From Dastarcus helophoroides (lineage: Eukaryota; Arthropoda; Insecta; Coleoptera; Bothrideridae), in NCBI GenBank assembly GCA_028583605.1, contig CM053332.1, forward strand, positions 20,854,797 to 20,918,796: DNA of 64,000 nt, written 5' to 3'. The notes under the pieces are model-generated. The model was given only the letters and a program-made list of their open reading frames with translations, did not search any database and was not told the origin of the DNA. Positions within the stretch are counted from its first letter, which is position 1, and every line of letters starts with the position of its first letter. Below are positions 46,190 to 55,896 of this stretch, piece after piece. A program made the translations under genes and the position numbers.

Positions 46190-49100
46190 GACCGCATCTT
46201 AAAATAAAAATCTTTCAAAACTTTTATTTATCTTTTGGAAAATGTCGACTTTTTTAAATGTTTATTTTCCCAAAAATTTTTGTTTTTAAAATTTTGATTG
46301 TTTTAATATTTGACTTTTTTTAATAATTTTGGCATTTCTTCACCATTTTTACCTTTAAAAATGTCGACTTTATTTGAAAATTTGACCCCAATAATTCAGT
46401 TTTGTTAGATCTCGAATATTTTAAACATTTTGACCATTTTTGAAATTTTGGAATTTCGCATTGTTTTAAAAATTTCAAATTTTCGAGAATTCCTTTTTTT
46501 CAACTTTTGAAGGGTGTTCATTTTCTTTTAGAATCTTGACCTTTTTCAAACTTCTTCCCGAAATTTCGACTCCTTCTGTATTTGTCTTCTTTTTAAAGTA
46601 TCGATTCCATTCTTAAAATTAGACTTTCTGTTTAAAATTTCAAAGTTTCTTTAGCATATCTACGTTTTTATAAAATCTGTCTCTTCTTTTTTCTCTAAAA
46701 TCGACTTTTTGTTCCCAAAAATCGACTTTTTGTTCCCAAAAATCGACTTTTTGTTCCCAAAAATCCACTTTTTGTTTCCAAAAATCGACTTTTTGTTCTC
46801 AAAATCGATTTTTGAGAATATTCGCTTTTCTAATAATTTTGGCATTTCTTCACCATTTTTACCTTTAAAAATGTTGACTTTATTTGAAAATTTGACCGCA
46901 ATAATTCAGTTTTGTTAAATCTCGAATATTTTAAACATTTTGACCATTTTTGAAATTTTGGGATTTCGCATTGTTTTAAAAATTTCAAATTTTCGAGAAT
47001 TCCTTTTTTTCAACTTTTGAAGGGTGTTGATTTTCTTTTAGAATCTTGACCTTTTTCAAACTTCTTCCCGAAATTTCGAATCCCTCTGTATTTGTCTTCT
47101 TTTTAAAATATCGATTTCATTCTTAAAATTAGACTTTCTGTTTAAAATTTCAAAGTTTCTTTAGCATATCTACGCTTTTCTAAAATCTGTCTTCCTTTTT
47201 TCTCTAAAATCGACTTTTTGTTCCCAAAAATCGATTTTTTGTTCTCAAAATCGATTTTTGAGAATATTCGCTTTTCTAATAATTTTGGCATTTCTTCACC
47301 ATTTTTACCTTTAAAAATGTCGACTTTATTTGAAAATTTGACCGCAATAATTCAGTTTTGTTAAATCTCGGATATTTTCAACATTTTGACCATTTTTGAA
47401 ATTTTGGAATTTCGCATTGTTTTAAAAATTTCAAATTTTCGAGAATTCCTTTTTTTCAACTTTTGAAGGGTGTTCATTTTCTTTTAGAATCTTCACCTTT
47501 TTCAAACTTCTTCCCGAAACTTCGACTCCCTCTGTATTTGTTTTCTTTTTAAAATATCGATTTCATTCTTAAAATTAGACTTTCTGTTTAAAATTTCAAA
47601 GTTTCTTTAGCATATCTACGCTTTTCTAAAATCTGTCTTTTCTTTTTTCTCTAAAATCGACTTTTTGTTCCCAAAAATCGACTTTTTGTTCCCAAAAATC
47701 GACTTTTTGTTCCCAAAATCGATTTTTGAGAATATTCGCTTTTCTAGTAATTTTGGCATTTCTTCACCATTTTAACCTTTAAAAATGTCGACTTTATTTG
47801 AAAATTTGACCGCAATAATTCAGTTTTGTTAAATCTCGAATATTTTAAACATTTTGACCATTTTTGATATTTTGGAATTTCGCATTGTTTTAAAAATTTC
47901 AAATTTTCGAGAATTCCTTTTTTTCAACTTTTGAAGGGTGTTCATTTTCTTTTAGAATCTTCACCTTTTTCAAACTTCTTCCCGAAACTTCGACTCCCTC
48001 TGTATTTGTCGTCTTTTTAAAATATCGATTTCATTCTTAAAATTAGACTTTCTGTTTAAAATTTCAAAGTTTCTTTAGCATCTCTACGTTTTTCTAAAAT
48101 CTGTCTTTTCTTTTTTCTCTAAAATCGACTTTTTTTCCCTAAAAATCGACTTTTTGTTCCAAAAGATCGACTTTTTGTTCTCAAAAATCGACTTTTTCTT
48201 AAGTTTTGTTTTATAATTGGACTTTCATCTCAGAATGTTTCCCTTTTATTCGAAATTAAAATATATTCGCAAAATTTCGTTTTTTGTTCCCAAAAATCGA
48301 CTTTTTGTTCCCAAAAATCGACTTTTTGTTCCCAAAAATCGACTTTTTGTTCCCAAAAATCGACTTTTTGTTCTCAAAATCGATTTTTGAGAATATTCGC
48401 TTTTCTAATAATTTTGGCATTTCTTCACCATTTTTACCTTTAAAAATGTCGACTTTATTTGAAAATTTGACCGCAATAATTCAGTTTTGTTAAATCTCGA
48501 ATATTTTCAACATTTTGACCATTTTTGAAATTTTGGAATTTCGCATTGTTTTAAAAATTTCAAATTTTCGAGAATTTCTTTTTTTCAACTTTTGAAGGGT
48601 GTTCATTTTCTTTTAGAATCTTGACCTTTTTCAAACTTCTTCCCGAAATTTCGACTCTCTTTGTATTTGTCTTCTTTTTAAAGTATCGATTTCATTCTTA
48701 AAATTAGACTTTCTGTTTAAAATTTCAAAGTTTCTTTAGCATCTCTACGTTTTTCTAAAATCTGTCTTTTCTTTTTTCTCTAAAATCGACTTTTTGTTCC
48801 CAAAAATCGACTTTTTGTTCCCAAAAATCGACTTTTTGTTCCCAAAAATCGACTTTTTGTTCCCAAAAATCGACTTTTTGTTCTCAAAATCGATTTTTGA
48901 GAATATTAGCTTTTCTAATAATTTTGGAATTTCTTCACCATTTTTACCTTTAAAAATGTCGACTTTATTTGAAAATTTGACCGCAATAATTCAGTTTTGT
49001 TAAATCTCGAATGTTTTAAACATTTTGACCATTTTTGATATTTTGGAATTTCGCATTGTTTTAAAAATTTCAAATTTTCGAGAATTCCTTTTTTTCAACT

Positions 49101-49440
49101 TTTGAAGGGTGTTCATTTTCTTTTAGAATCTTGACCTTTTTCAAACTTCTTCCCGAAACTTCGACTCCCTCTGTATTTGTCTTCTTTTTAAAGTATCGAT
49201 TTCATTCTTAAAATTAGACTTTCTGTTTAAAATTTCAAAGTTTCTTTAGCATATCTACGCTTTTCTAAAATCTGTCTTTTCTTTTTTCTCTAAAATCGAC
49301 TTTTTGTTCCCAAAAATCGACTTTTTGTTCCCAAAAATCGACTTTTTGTTCTCAAAAATCGACTTTTTGTTCTCAAAAATCGACTTTTTCTTAAGTTTTG
49401 TTTTATAATTGGACTTTCATCTCAGAATGTTTCCCTTTTA
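46190..49440. repeat. ~510-bp satellite with nested 21-bp minisatellite
   Basis: TTTTGGCATTTCTTCACC (or near variants) recurs at about 46327, 46838, 47283, 47751, 48411 and 48923. Each unit carries GAGAATTCCTTTTTTTCAAC, GAAGGGTGTTCATTTTC, CAAACTTCTTCCCGAAA and TCTGTATTTGTCTTC. The unit ends in two to five copies of the 21-mer CGACTTTTTGTTCCCAAAAAT, which explains the variable period. An extra AAGTTTTGTTTTATAATTGG block occurs at 48200 and 49394. The array sits in the 9.4-kb sponge intron. Confidence 0.94.
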
Positions 49441-49974
49441 TTCGAGATTAAAATGTATTCGCAAAATTTGCTTTTTTTCAAAATTAACATTTTTCGATTT
49501 TGTCCTAAATTGCTGGCTATTTTCTAGAAATGTCGTCGACTTTGTGTTTAAGATTGATCACTTGAAAATTTCTCCAATTTTCACAGATATTGGCTTTTAC
49601 TGCAAATGTTTTACTTTTTTTTAGAAAATGCCACTTGTTTCTCAAAGTTTGCTTTTTCTCGAAATTTTCACTTTTATCTCAAAATTGGGCATTTCGTTAT
49701 GATTCTACAAATTTCAATTTTCTTCGCCTGAACAGGATTGGACCGTGTCAAAGAACTACTAAAAGTGTTCGACGTTTTGCCCACCATCGTAGGGGGCTTC
49801 TTCAGGAACAATGAAAAGAAACAATAAATAAATGGGAAATATAAGGGAATATGCAAAAAAGAAAGAATGAAAAGGTCTGAATTCATTTTGTTTGGAAAGT
49901 TTGACTTTTATTCCTAAAATTTGGCCTTTTCTGGGAAATTTCAACTTTTTTAAACTTTGACACATTTCTCAAAT
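49441..49974. other. Intronic AT-rich sequence, no gene seen
   Basis: T-rich degenerate words with a less repetitive patch at about 49730-49870 (GGACCGTGTCAAAG, CCACCATCGTAGGGGGCTTC). Open frames over that patch have no recognisable domain. Confidence 0.4.
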
Positions 49975-50190
49975 ATTCGTAACTATTCAACTTTATTAAC
50001 GATAAAAACGCAACAAAATTTCACAAGGTTTTCGATAAATATTTGCTAACACCGGACCAGGTTTTGCATTACTGCGTCATTACATCATTACTGCGAAACC
50101 TGGTCCGGTGTTAGCAAATATTTATCGAAAACCTTTTGGAATTTTTAAATTTTGTTGCGTTTTTATCGTTAATAAAGTTTAATAGTTAAG
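49975..50190. mobile_element. Palindromic foldback element, second family
   Basis: Perfect 40-bp inner arms (50025-50064 and 50096-50135) and perfect 33-bp outer arms (49989-50021 and 50147-50179) surround a 31-base centre. The outer arm reads AACTTTATTAACGATAAAAA..CGCAACAAAATTT; the inner arm contains ACACCGGACCAGG. There is no coding capacity. A single outer arm occurs at 41594-41635. No clear target duplication was found here, because the arms merge into AATATTC at both ends. Confidence 0.85.
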
Positions 50191-50339
50191 AATATTAAAG
50201 AATTCCACGAAGTAAGGGTTGGAAATGTTACATTTCTTAAAATTTGGACTTTTCTAAACATTGTCTTTACTTTCAAAATTACTTTACTAATTATCTTAAA
50301 ATTAAATTTTTTCCACAGTTAATTTTTAATTTTGCTTAA

Positions 50340-52680
50340 TTCGTTATACTTTCTTCTCAAAATCTAGGTTTTTTCTTTGGAAAAATGTGACCTTTTTTAA
50401 AAAGTTTTCGATGGTTTCTCGAAGCTTTTAAAATTTGGTTTTTCTTTCGTTTTATGATTTTTCTAAAAATTACAAATACATCTTGTTCTCTAAATTTCAG
50501 AATGTTCTCAAAGAAATATGTTTTTTTTTTCAAACTTAACTTCTTTTCAGACCGTTCAACTTTCTTTAATATACTTCATTTTTTTCGAGATGAATTAATT
50601 TTTTTCGAGATGGATTCATTTTTTCGAGATGCATTCATTTTTTTCATACTTCGACTTTTCCTGAACACTTATGTTTTTGGAAATTTGCTTGTTTACTCAA
50701 AATTAGTTCGAAATTGTTATAAAAACATTTCGTGAATGTATACGATTGTTAGACACCAAGGGCAATACTCCCAACAATACTAAGAATCATTTAAGTAAAA
50801 AATTTGAAATTGAAACTGGAACTTTTAATAAAAATTAAAATTTATAAAATAGAAATGCCAAGCAACCATTTTAATTGGAACCATTTCAGTTTAAACTTAT
50901 CCGTTTAAACCATTTCGAAATTTCACACTCTTTCTCAAAATGTTGATCTTTTTGTTAAAATTTTGAATATTTATTTTTTTAAATTCGTTTTTGTTTGTCA
51001 AAATTCCGAGGAAAAAGTCGATATTTCAGAATAAAAACAAATTAAAAAATCAAAATTTCGATATTTTGCTTCATAAATAAAACAAACTTAAAAAATGTTG
51101 CCTTATTCTTTCTTTAGTCTATTCGAAAATTTGAAATTTATCCTAAAATTCGACCTTGCTTGCTCCTGGAAATCTGAATATTTAGCGCTCCAGAAACGAT
51201 AGATGATAATATTAATAATAATCATTACGCGCCAAAAGAAAATGTTAAGTTTATGTGTAAGTGATTCAGATGATTCCTTCTCAAAACCTAGTTTTTTTTT
51301 GGAAAAATTTGACTATTTTTTAAAAGCTTTCGATGGTTCCTCGAAGCTTTTAAAATTTTGTTTTTCTTTCGTTTTATGATTTTTCTAAAAATTACAAATA
51401 CATCTTGTTCTCTAAATTTCAGAATGTTCTCAAAGAAATGTGTTTTTTTTACTTAACTTCCTTTCAGAACTTTCAACTTTCTTTAATATAATTCATTTTT
51501 TTGGAGATGGATTCATTTTTTTCGAGGTGGATTAATTTTTTTCATACCTCGACTTTTCCTGAACAGTTCTGTCTTTGGAAATTTGCTTATTTACTCAAAA
51601 TTAGTTCGAAATTGTTATAAAAACATTTCGTGAATGTATACGATTGTTAGACACCAAGGGCAATACTCTCCACAATAATAAGAATCATTGAAGTAAAAAA
51701 TTTGAAATCAAATTGGAACTTTTAAGGAAAATTCAAATTTATAGAATAGAAATGCCAAGCAACCATTTTAATTGGAACCATTTCAGTTTCAACTTATCCG
51801 TTTAAACGATTTCGAAATTTCAAACTCTTTCTCAAAATGTTGATCTTTTTGCTAAAATTTTGAATATTCGTTTTTTTAAATTCGTTTTTGTTTTTCAAAA
51901 TTCCGAGGAAAAAATCGTTATTTCCAGAAATAAAAACAAATTTAAAAAATCAAAATTTCGATATTTTGCTTTTTTCTTTCTTTAGTCTATTCGAAAATTT
52001 GAAATTTATCCTAAAATTCGATCATGCTTGCTCCCGGAAATCTGAACATTTAGCGCTCCAGAAACGATAGATGATAATACTAATAATAATCATTACGCAC
52101 CAAAAGAAAATGTTAAGTTTATGTGTAAGTGATTCAGATGATTCCTTCTCAAAACCTAGGTTTGTTTTTGAAAAATTTGACGAATTTTTAAAAGTTTTCG
52201 ATGGTTCCTTGAAGCTTTTAAAATTTGGTTTTTCTTTCGTTTTATGATTTTTCTAAAAGTTACAAATACATCTTGTTCTCTAAATTTCAGAATGTTCTCA
52301 AAGAAATGTGTTTTTTTTTAACTTAACTTCCTTTCAGAACTTTCGACTTTCTTTAATATAATTCATTTTTTTCGAGATGGATTCATTTTTTTCGAAATGG
52401 ATTCATTTTTTTAATACTTCAACTTTTCCTGAACACTTCCGCTTCCGGAAATTTGCTTTTTTACTCAAAATTAGTTCGAACTTGTTATAAAAACCTTTCG
52501 TGAATACACAAAAATTACGATTGTTAGACACCAAGGGGAATACTCTCCACAATAATAAGAATCATTGAAGTAAAAAATTTGCAATCAAATTGAAACTTTT
52601 AAGGAAAATTCAAATTTATAAAATAGAAATTCCAAGCAACCATTTTAACTGAAACCATTTCAGTCAAAATTCGACTTTTT
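50340..52680. repeat. ~0.88-0.92-kb repeat, nearly three units
   Basis: Units starting near 50353, 51271 and 52149 share TTTTATGATTTTTCTAAAA, ACAAATACATCTTGTTCTC, TTCGAGATGGATTCATTTT, ACGATTGTTAGACACCAAGG and AAGCAACCATTTTAA. The first two units also share GAAACGATAGATGATAATA. The third unit is truncated before the sponge exon. The array lies in the 9.4-kb intron. Confidence 0.92.
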
Positions 52681-52759
52681 TTCAACTTTAAATAAGAAAA
52701 TATAAAAATGAAATCAGTAATTTTAAAAATGTTGAGTTATTTCTTTTGGAAATTTCATC

Positions 52760-52916
52760 GACCTTCGTCAATGCGGCAAATGCGGGTCTTCGGCCGCATA
52801 AACTGATATAGAAAAAACGATGTGTAAAAATTGTTAATTATATTTTGATTTAGGTGCTTATGCCGCCCCGTTAAGGTGCCGCCTGAAGCGGTTGCCTCTT
52901 TCCATCATAGCAAGTC
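52760..52916 (-). mobile_element. Possible hAT-type transposon terminus
   Basis: Read on the minus strand from 52916, the sequence begins CAGGGCCGTGAC and contains GGCAACCGCTTCAGGCGGCA, a GC-rich island in AT-rich intron. CAGGGCCG is a common start of hAT terminal inverted repeats. No opposite terminus or 8-bp duplication was found. Confidence 0.3.
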
Positions 52917-52948
52917 ACGGCCCTGAATAAAGATTTCATTTTTTACAG

Positions 52949-53218
52949 CACGAGAAAAGAACGACAAGAAACTCTTCGGGTTTTCATTCGTGCGTCTCAT
53001 GGATAAAGACGGCGCTGCGGTCAAAGACGGCCAACACGAACTCTTCGTCTACAAATGCGAGGATCCCCAAAAATTGGAAAACTGCGGCTACCTCTCCCTA
53101 CCTTCGTTTAGTAAAGACTTCGAGGGCAACCACGAAAGCAGCGGGCAATTCTCCAGAAGTCACAAGGAGGTGATGTTCGTGAAAACGCTCCTCTGCTCGA
53201 CCAAACTCACCCAAAACG
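52949..53218 (+). CDS. spg: sponge/DOCK-B exon 7, end of DHR-1
   Basis: A 270-nt exon follows CATTTTTTACAG and ends at GTAATT. Joined to exon 6 it reads T-REKNDKKLFGFSFVRLMDKD, HELFVYKCEDPQKLE, GYLSLPS and LLCSTKLTQNG. KKLFGF..F..LM..DG, HEL.VYKC and CSTKLTQN are the DHR-1 C-terminal half, with DOCK3/4-like wording. It starts and ends in phase 1. The exon follows the 9.4-kb satellite-filled intron, so that intron must be spliced for the gene to be intact. Confidence 0.95.
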
Positions 53219-53271
53219 GTAATTTCCTGATAGGGAAACATTTCCTTTGAATGACTCTAGGGTGATTTTAG

Positions 53272-53563
53272 TTGACTTACTGGCGCTGTTGCGGTGGAAG
53301 TCGCACCCGGAGAAAATCCAGGAGTCGTTGCAGCGCGTGCTAAAGTTGGGGGACGAAGAACTAATCAAGTTTCTCCAAGACGTGTTGGATGCCTTATTCG
53401 CTTTGTTTTCCACCGAAGACGGAAATTCTACGGCGCATAGTGGGCTAGTTTTTCACGTATTGGTTTCCATTTTTAATCTACTCGATGGGTCGAAGTATGA
53501 ACACTTCAAACCGGTGCTGGACATCTATATAAAAAACCATTTTGCGGCAGCTTTAGTTTATAA
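53272..53563 (+). CDS. spg: sponge/DOCK-B exon 8, helical region
   Basis: A 292-nt exon follows GTGATTTTAG and ends at GTAATT (phase 2). It reads VDLLALLRWKSHPEKIQESL, ELIKFLQDVLDALFALF and KYEHFKPVLDIYIKNHFAAA. VDLL.LL.W and KFLQD.LDALF are hallmark DOCK sequences just after DHR-1, at the start of the armadillo-like helices. The flanking introns are 53 and 50 nt. Confidence 0.95.
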
Positions 53564-53613
53564 GTAATTCGTCTCACAGGGGAAAAAGCTGATTTAATTG
53601 GGGAATGTTTCAG

Positions 53614-53857
53614 GGGTTTGTTAACGAGTGTGCAGCATTGCGCCGATTGGATTTTATCATTTGAGAATCAAGAGCCGATTCAGAAGTGCTTTAGGAGTTT
53701 GGAGTATATTTTTAAGTTGATTATACAAAGTAGATTGTTGTTTTCGAGGGCAACTTGCGGACAGCTTGAGGATAGTTTTAGGAAAGACTTGTACGGGGTG
53801 TTTTCATCCTTGAATAAAATGTTGACCATGTCGGAGCCCCAAATAACTAATACTCAG
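53614..53857 (+). CDS. spg: sponge/DOCK-B exon 9, helical region
   Basis: A 244-nt exon follows AATGTTTCAG and ends at GTAAGT (phase 0). It reads GLLTSVQHCADWILSFENQE, SLEYIFKLIIQSRLLFSRAT and CGQLEDSF. R-A-L-E-Y-L-F-K-F-I-V-Q-S-R..S-R-A-T-C-G is the DOCK3/4 equivalent; the SRATCG wording helps separate this gene from the DOCK1 group. Confidence 0.95.
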
Positions 53858-53910
53858 GTAAGTTGTCGTTGGTTAGGGTAAGTCACGGACCACCTGAGTT
53901 TATATTGTAG

Positions 53911-54097
53911 GTGGCGTTGCTTTCATCAATAAGTGCTGTGTACGAACAGTTAACCGAAGTCCTGTCTGTAACCGAGGTGGTTAAATTAGTCTCCAGCATG
54001 TTGGACACGATCCCAAAGGAGCTGTCACCGTTGCTGATTCAAGCCAAATTGGCGTGCATTAAAAATTTGGTCAGTGGTAAACTTTTCAAAGAAGACG
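53911..54097 (+). CDS. spg: sponge/DOCK-B exon 10, helical region
   Basis: A 187-nt exon follows TATATTGTAG and ends at GTAAGA (phase 1). It reads VALLSSISAVYEQLTEVLSV, TEVVKLVSSMLDTIPKEL and ACIKNLVSGKLFKEDG. The pattern T-V-Q-E-V-A-E-F-V...L-G-S-M-P and S-R-L-F of DOCK3/4 is recognisable. The surrounding introns are 53 and 50 nt. Confidence 0.92.
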
Positions 54098-54147
54098 GTA
54101 AGAGTATTCGTACCTAATTTAACCCAAATCACGATGTAAGTTTCCAG

Positions 54148-54395
54148 AGGCAAGAAATATATTGCTGACGAACGCGTGTAAGCACTTAAGATTCCACTTA
54201 ACGCACCAAAACGAACTGAAATTGTGTACTGAAATTTTGGGCGAAATATTGGGGTATTTATTCAAACAACGAAAAATTTGCGACGAATTGGGGAAAATGA
54301 ACAATTGCATCCATCACGACGTCGATACTTTGTGTATAAGTCTGTTGGAAGTTATAATTCAGAACGTGCTGAGCCATTTGGATAAAAGCAACCGG
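54148..54395 (+). CDS. spg: sponge/DOCK-B exon 11, helical region
   Basis: A 248-nt exon follows GTAAGTTTCCAG. It reads EARNILLTNACKHLRFHLTH, QNELKLCTEILGEILGYL and LLEVIIQNVLSHLDKSNR. The donor is taken as GTGGGT at 54396 because that alone gives phase 0 into exon 12. The open frame would otherwise run on to a stop at 54456 with residues that do not resemble DOCK. The downstream intron is 662 nt. Confidence 0.88.
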
Positions 54396-54822
54396 GTGGG
54401 TATGCCCCAAAGGGCAACATTTTATTTGAATCGATTATTGTTGAAAGACGCTAAGTAGCTCTTAAACAATTTTTTGATCACTATTTGAAGCTTGGCACCT
54501 TTCAACCATAAATCACAACTAACTTCTAGTAAATACCAGTTGAAACCGGATATAACGACTTTGAAGGAACCATAAACTGCAGATGCTGTAACCGGTAGTT
54601 GTTATAAGCAATATAACTGGCAGTACAGTTAGCTTTTAAAATAAGGGCCGGGACCTTGCCATTTAGTCGTAACAACCGATGCGTCGTTCTAAACGATGTC
54701 GTTATATCCGGTTTTGACTGTATATACCTTTCCTAGTAATATGGCACCAATTAACACCAAATGATTAGTCTGATACCTTCAAAACATCCACATTTTGCTA
54801 TAAAAGCATTTTGTTGCTTTTT
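54396..54822. other. Intron 11, first part; nothing recognised
   Basis: Ordinary AT-rich intron. Two stretches near 54545 and 54700 share ATATAACGAC / GTTATATCCGG in opposite orientation, a small inverted pair. Confidence 0.4.
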
Positions 54823-54960
54823 TTTTGGTGGAACGGACTGGTCCTTGGTTATCTTCAAAAATTGAAATACAAATCTTGTCCCTCGAAGTCAAGAAAGATT
54901 AAAAAACACAACAGAGGTTGCTCTAGAGATTTCAGGGAACAAGATTTGTATTTCAATTTT
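54823..54960. mobile_element. Foldback element, copy G
   Basis: A complete left end (TTTTGGTGGAACGGACTGG, CCTTGGTTATCTTCAAAAAT, ATACAAATCTTGTCCC) reaches ACACAACAGAGGTTGCTCTA. It then jumps to the outer right arm (TTTCAGGGAACAAG, TGTATTTCAATTTT), so the centre is deleted. TTGTTGCTT, extended to ATTTTGTTGCTT, flanks both sides (54808-54819 and 54956-54967). It is intronic in sponge. Confidence 0.82.
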
Positions 54961-55057
54961 GTTGCTTAACAATAATCGATTCATTTGATAGAATAACCAT
55001 CATCCTACTCCTAGTTCTTCAGTTTGTACCCCTAATGTTAAATTGGGTAAATTTCAG

Positions 55058-55348
55058 GGTTGTTTAGTGGCATGCTTGGTGGGTATTCTGCAACTGTTGG
55101 ACGAGTTTCACTACAAACGGCTATGGGAGGTCCTAATGGGCCCCAGCAATGACAGAAAAGTATTAAAGAATTTCCTCCTCCGAGTATTTTTGGTGTTTCG
55201 AAATTTAGTCAGTCAGGAGGTGTTCCCTCCTGATTGGTTAATTATTAAGATGGTGACGAACAATGTAATTTTGAAGTCCCTGCAAGAGTTGGCGCAACCT
55301 TTGGCGTTTCGATTTTTGGATAGTAAATCCGGCTATATTGACAAAGAG
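55058..55348 (+). CDS. spg: sponge/DOCK-B exon 12, helical region
   Basis: A 291-nt, phase 0-0 exon follows GGTAAATTTCAG and ends at GTAAAT. It reads GCLVACLVGILQLLDEFHYK, KNFLLRVFLVFRNLVSQEVF, PPDWLIIKMVTNN and SGYIDKE. E-Y-V-S-C-L-L-S-L-L-R-Q-M and L-K-I-F-C-V-F-R-N-L...V-F-P-x-D-W are the DOCK3/4 equivalents. Open sequence continues beyond the donor, but only as the intron's short tandem repeat. Confidence 0.94.
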
Positions 55349-55467
55349 GTAAATTATTCAGTATTTAGAGGTATTTCGGTATTCGAGGTATTTCAGTATT
55401 TAGAGATATTTCAGTATTTAGAGATCTTTCAGTCTTTAGAGGCATCATGCTTACATATTCGTTTTAG
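55349..55467 (+). repeat. 119-nt intron made of a ~17-18-bp tandem repeat
   Basis: Units such as GATATTTCAGTATTTAGA, repeated about five times, fill most of this short intron. Each unit contains TTTCAG, so it holds several potential acceptor-like sites before the real one, CGTTTTAG at 55460-55467. Confidence 0.8.
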
Positions 55468-55627
55468 CTTTGGACCAGTTACTTTAATTTGGCGGTTGGC
55501 TATTTAACCCAAGGCTCGCTGCAGTTGGAGCAGTTCTCGGAAGTGAAAAGAGAAAAAATTATCGAAAAGTATGGAGATATGAGAGTCCTCATGGGTTTTC
55601 AAATATTGTCAATGTGGTCACAGCTAG
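55468..55627 (+). CDS. spg: sponge/DOCK-B exon 13 visible
   Basis: A 160-nt exon follows ATTCGTTTTAG and ends at GTAAGA (phase 1). It reads [40 protein letters not shown] and [13 protein letters not shown]-x-S-Y-F-x-L-A-V, SLQLE and KYGDMR are near-invariant in DOCK proteins. The next expected residues (E/Q-H-K-I.F-I-P) are not found in 55628-64000, so the following intron exceeds 8.3 kb. The catalytic DHR-2 domain lies beyond the window. Confidence 0.95.
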
Positions 55628-55710
55628 GTAAGACCTGCGAGATCCCGAACTGAAAGAACTGATTTTTTGGAAGGTATTTGTATTCATGCAGAAGGGCACA
55701 AAATGATTTT

Positions 55711-55885
55711 ACAAATTGAAATATAAATCTTGTCCCCTGAAACTAAGAAAGATTAAAAAACACAACAAAGTTTGCTCTAACGCGTTTTAACAACCAAGCT
55801 ATCATCTTCAGAGAGATACTGTATCTCTCAGTATATTTCAATTTTTGAAGATCACCAAGGATCAGTCCGTCCCCCCAAAAAAAAA
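55711..55885. mobile_element. Foldback element, copy H
   Basis: The left arm (TTGAAATATAAATC, TTGTCCCCTGAAACTAAG, ACACAACAAAGTTTGCTC, ACGCGTTTTAACAACC, TATCATCTTCAGAGAG) is intact. The centre and much of the right arm are deleted to TATTTCAATTTTTGAAGATC and CCAAGGATCAGTCCGT. The 11-bp duplication AAAATGATTTT flanks it at 55700-55710 and 55886-55896. It lies 83 bases after sponge exon 13. Confidence 0.85.
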
Positions 55886-55896
55886 AAAATGATTTT

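Noticed and set aside
54396..54458. Continuation of sponge exon 11 to a stop at 54456, giving a truncated protein
   Set aside because: The residues after the Arg do not resemble DOCK. The GTGGGT donor gives phase 0 into a clear downstream exon. An alternative short isoform cannot be excluded without transcripts.
33154..55627. Assignment to DOCK1/myoblast city
   Set aside because: The general fold fits, but GLDLVPR, ERGGKS, RHCS, VYKC, SRATCG and KYGDMRV match the DOCK3/4 (sponge) wording better.
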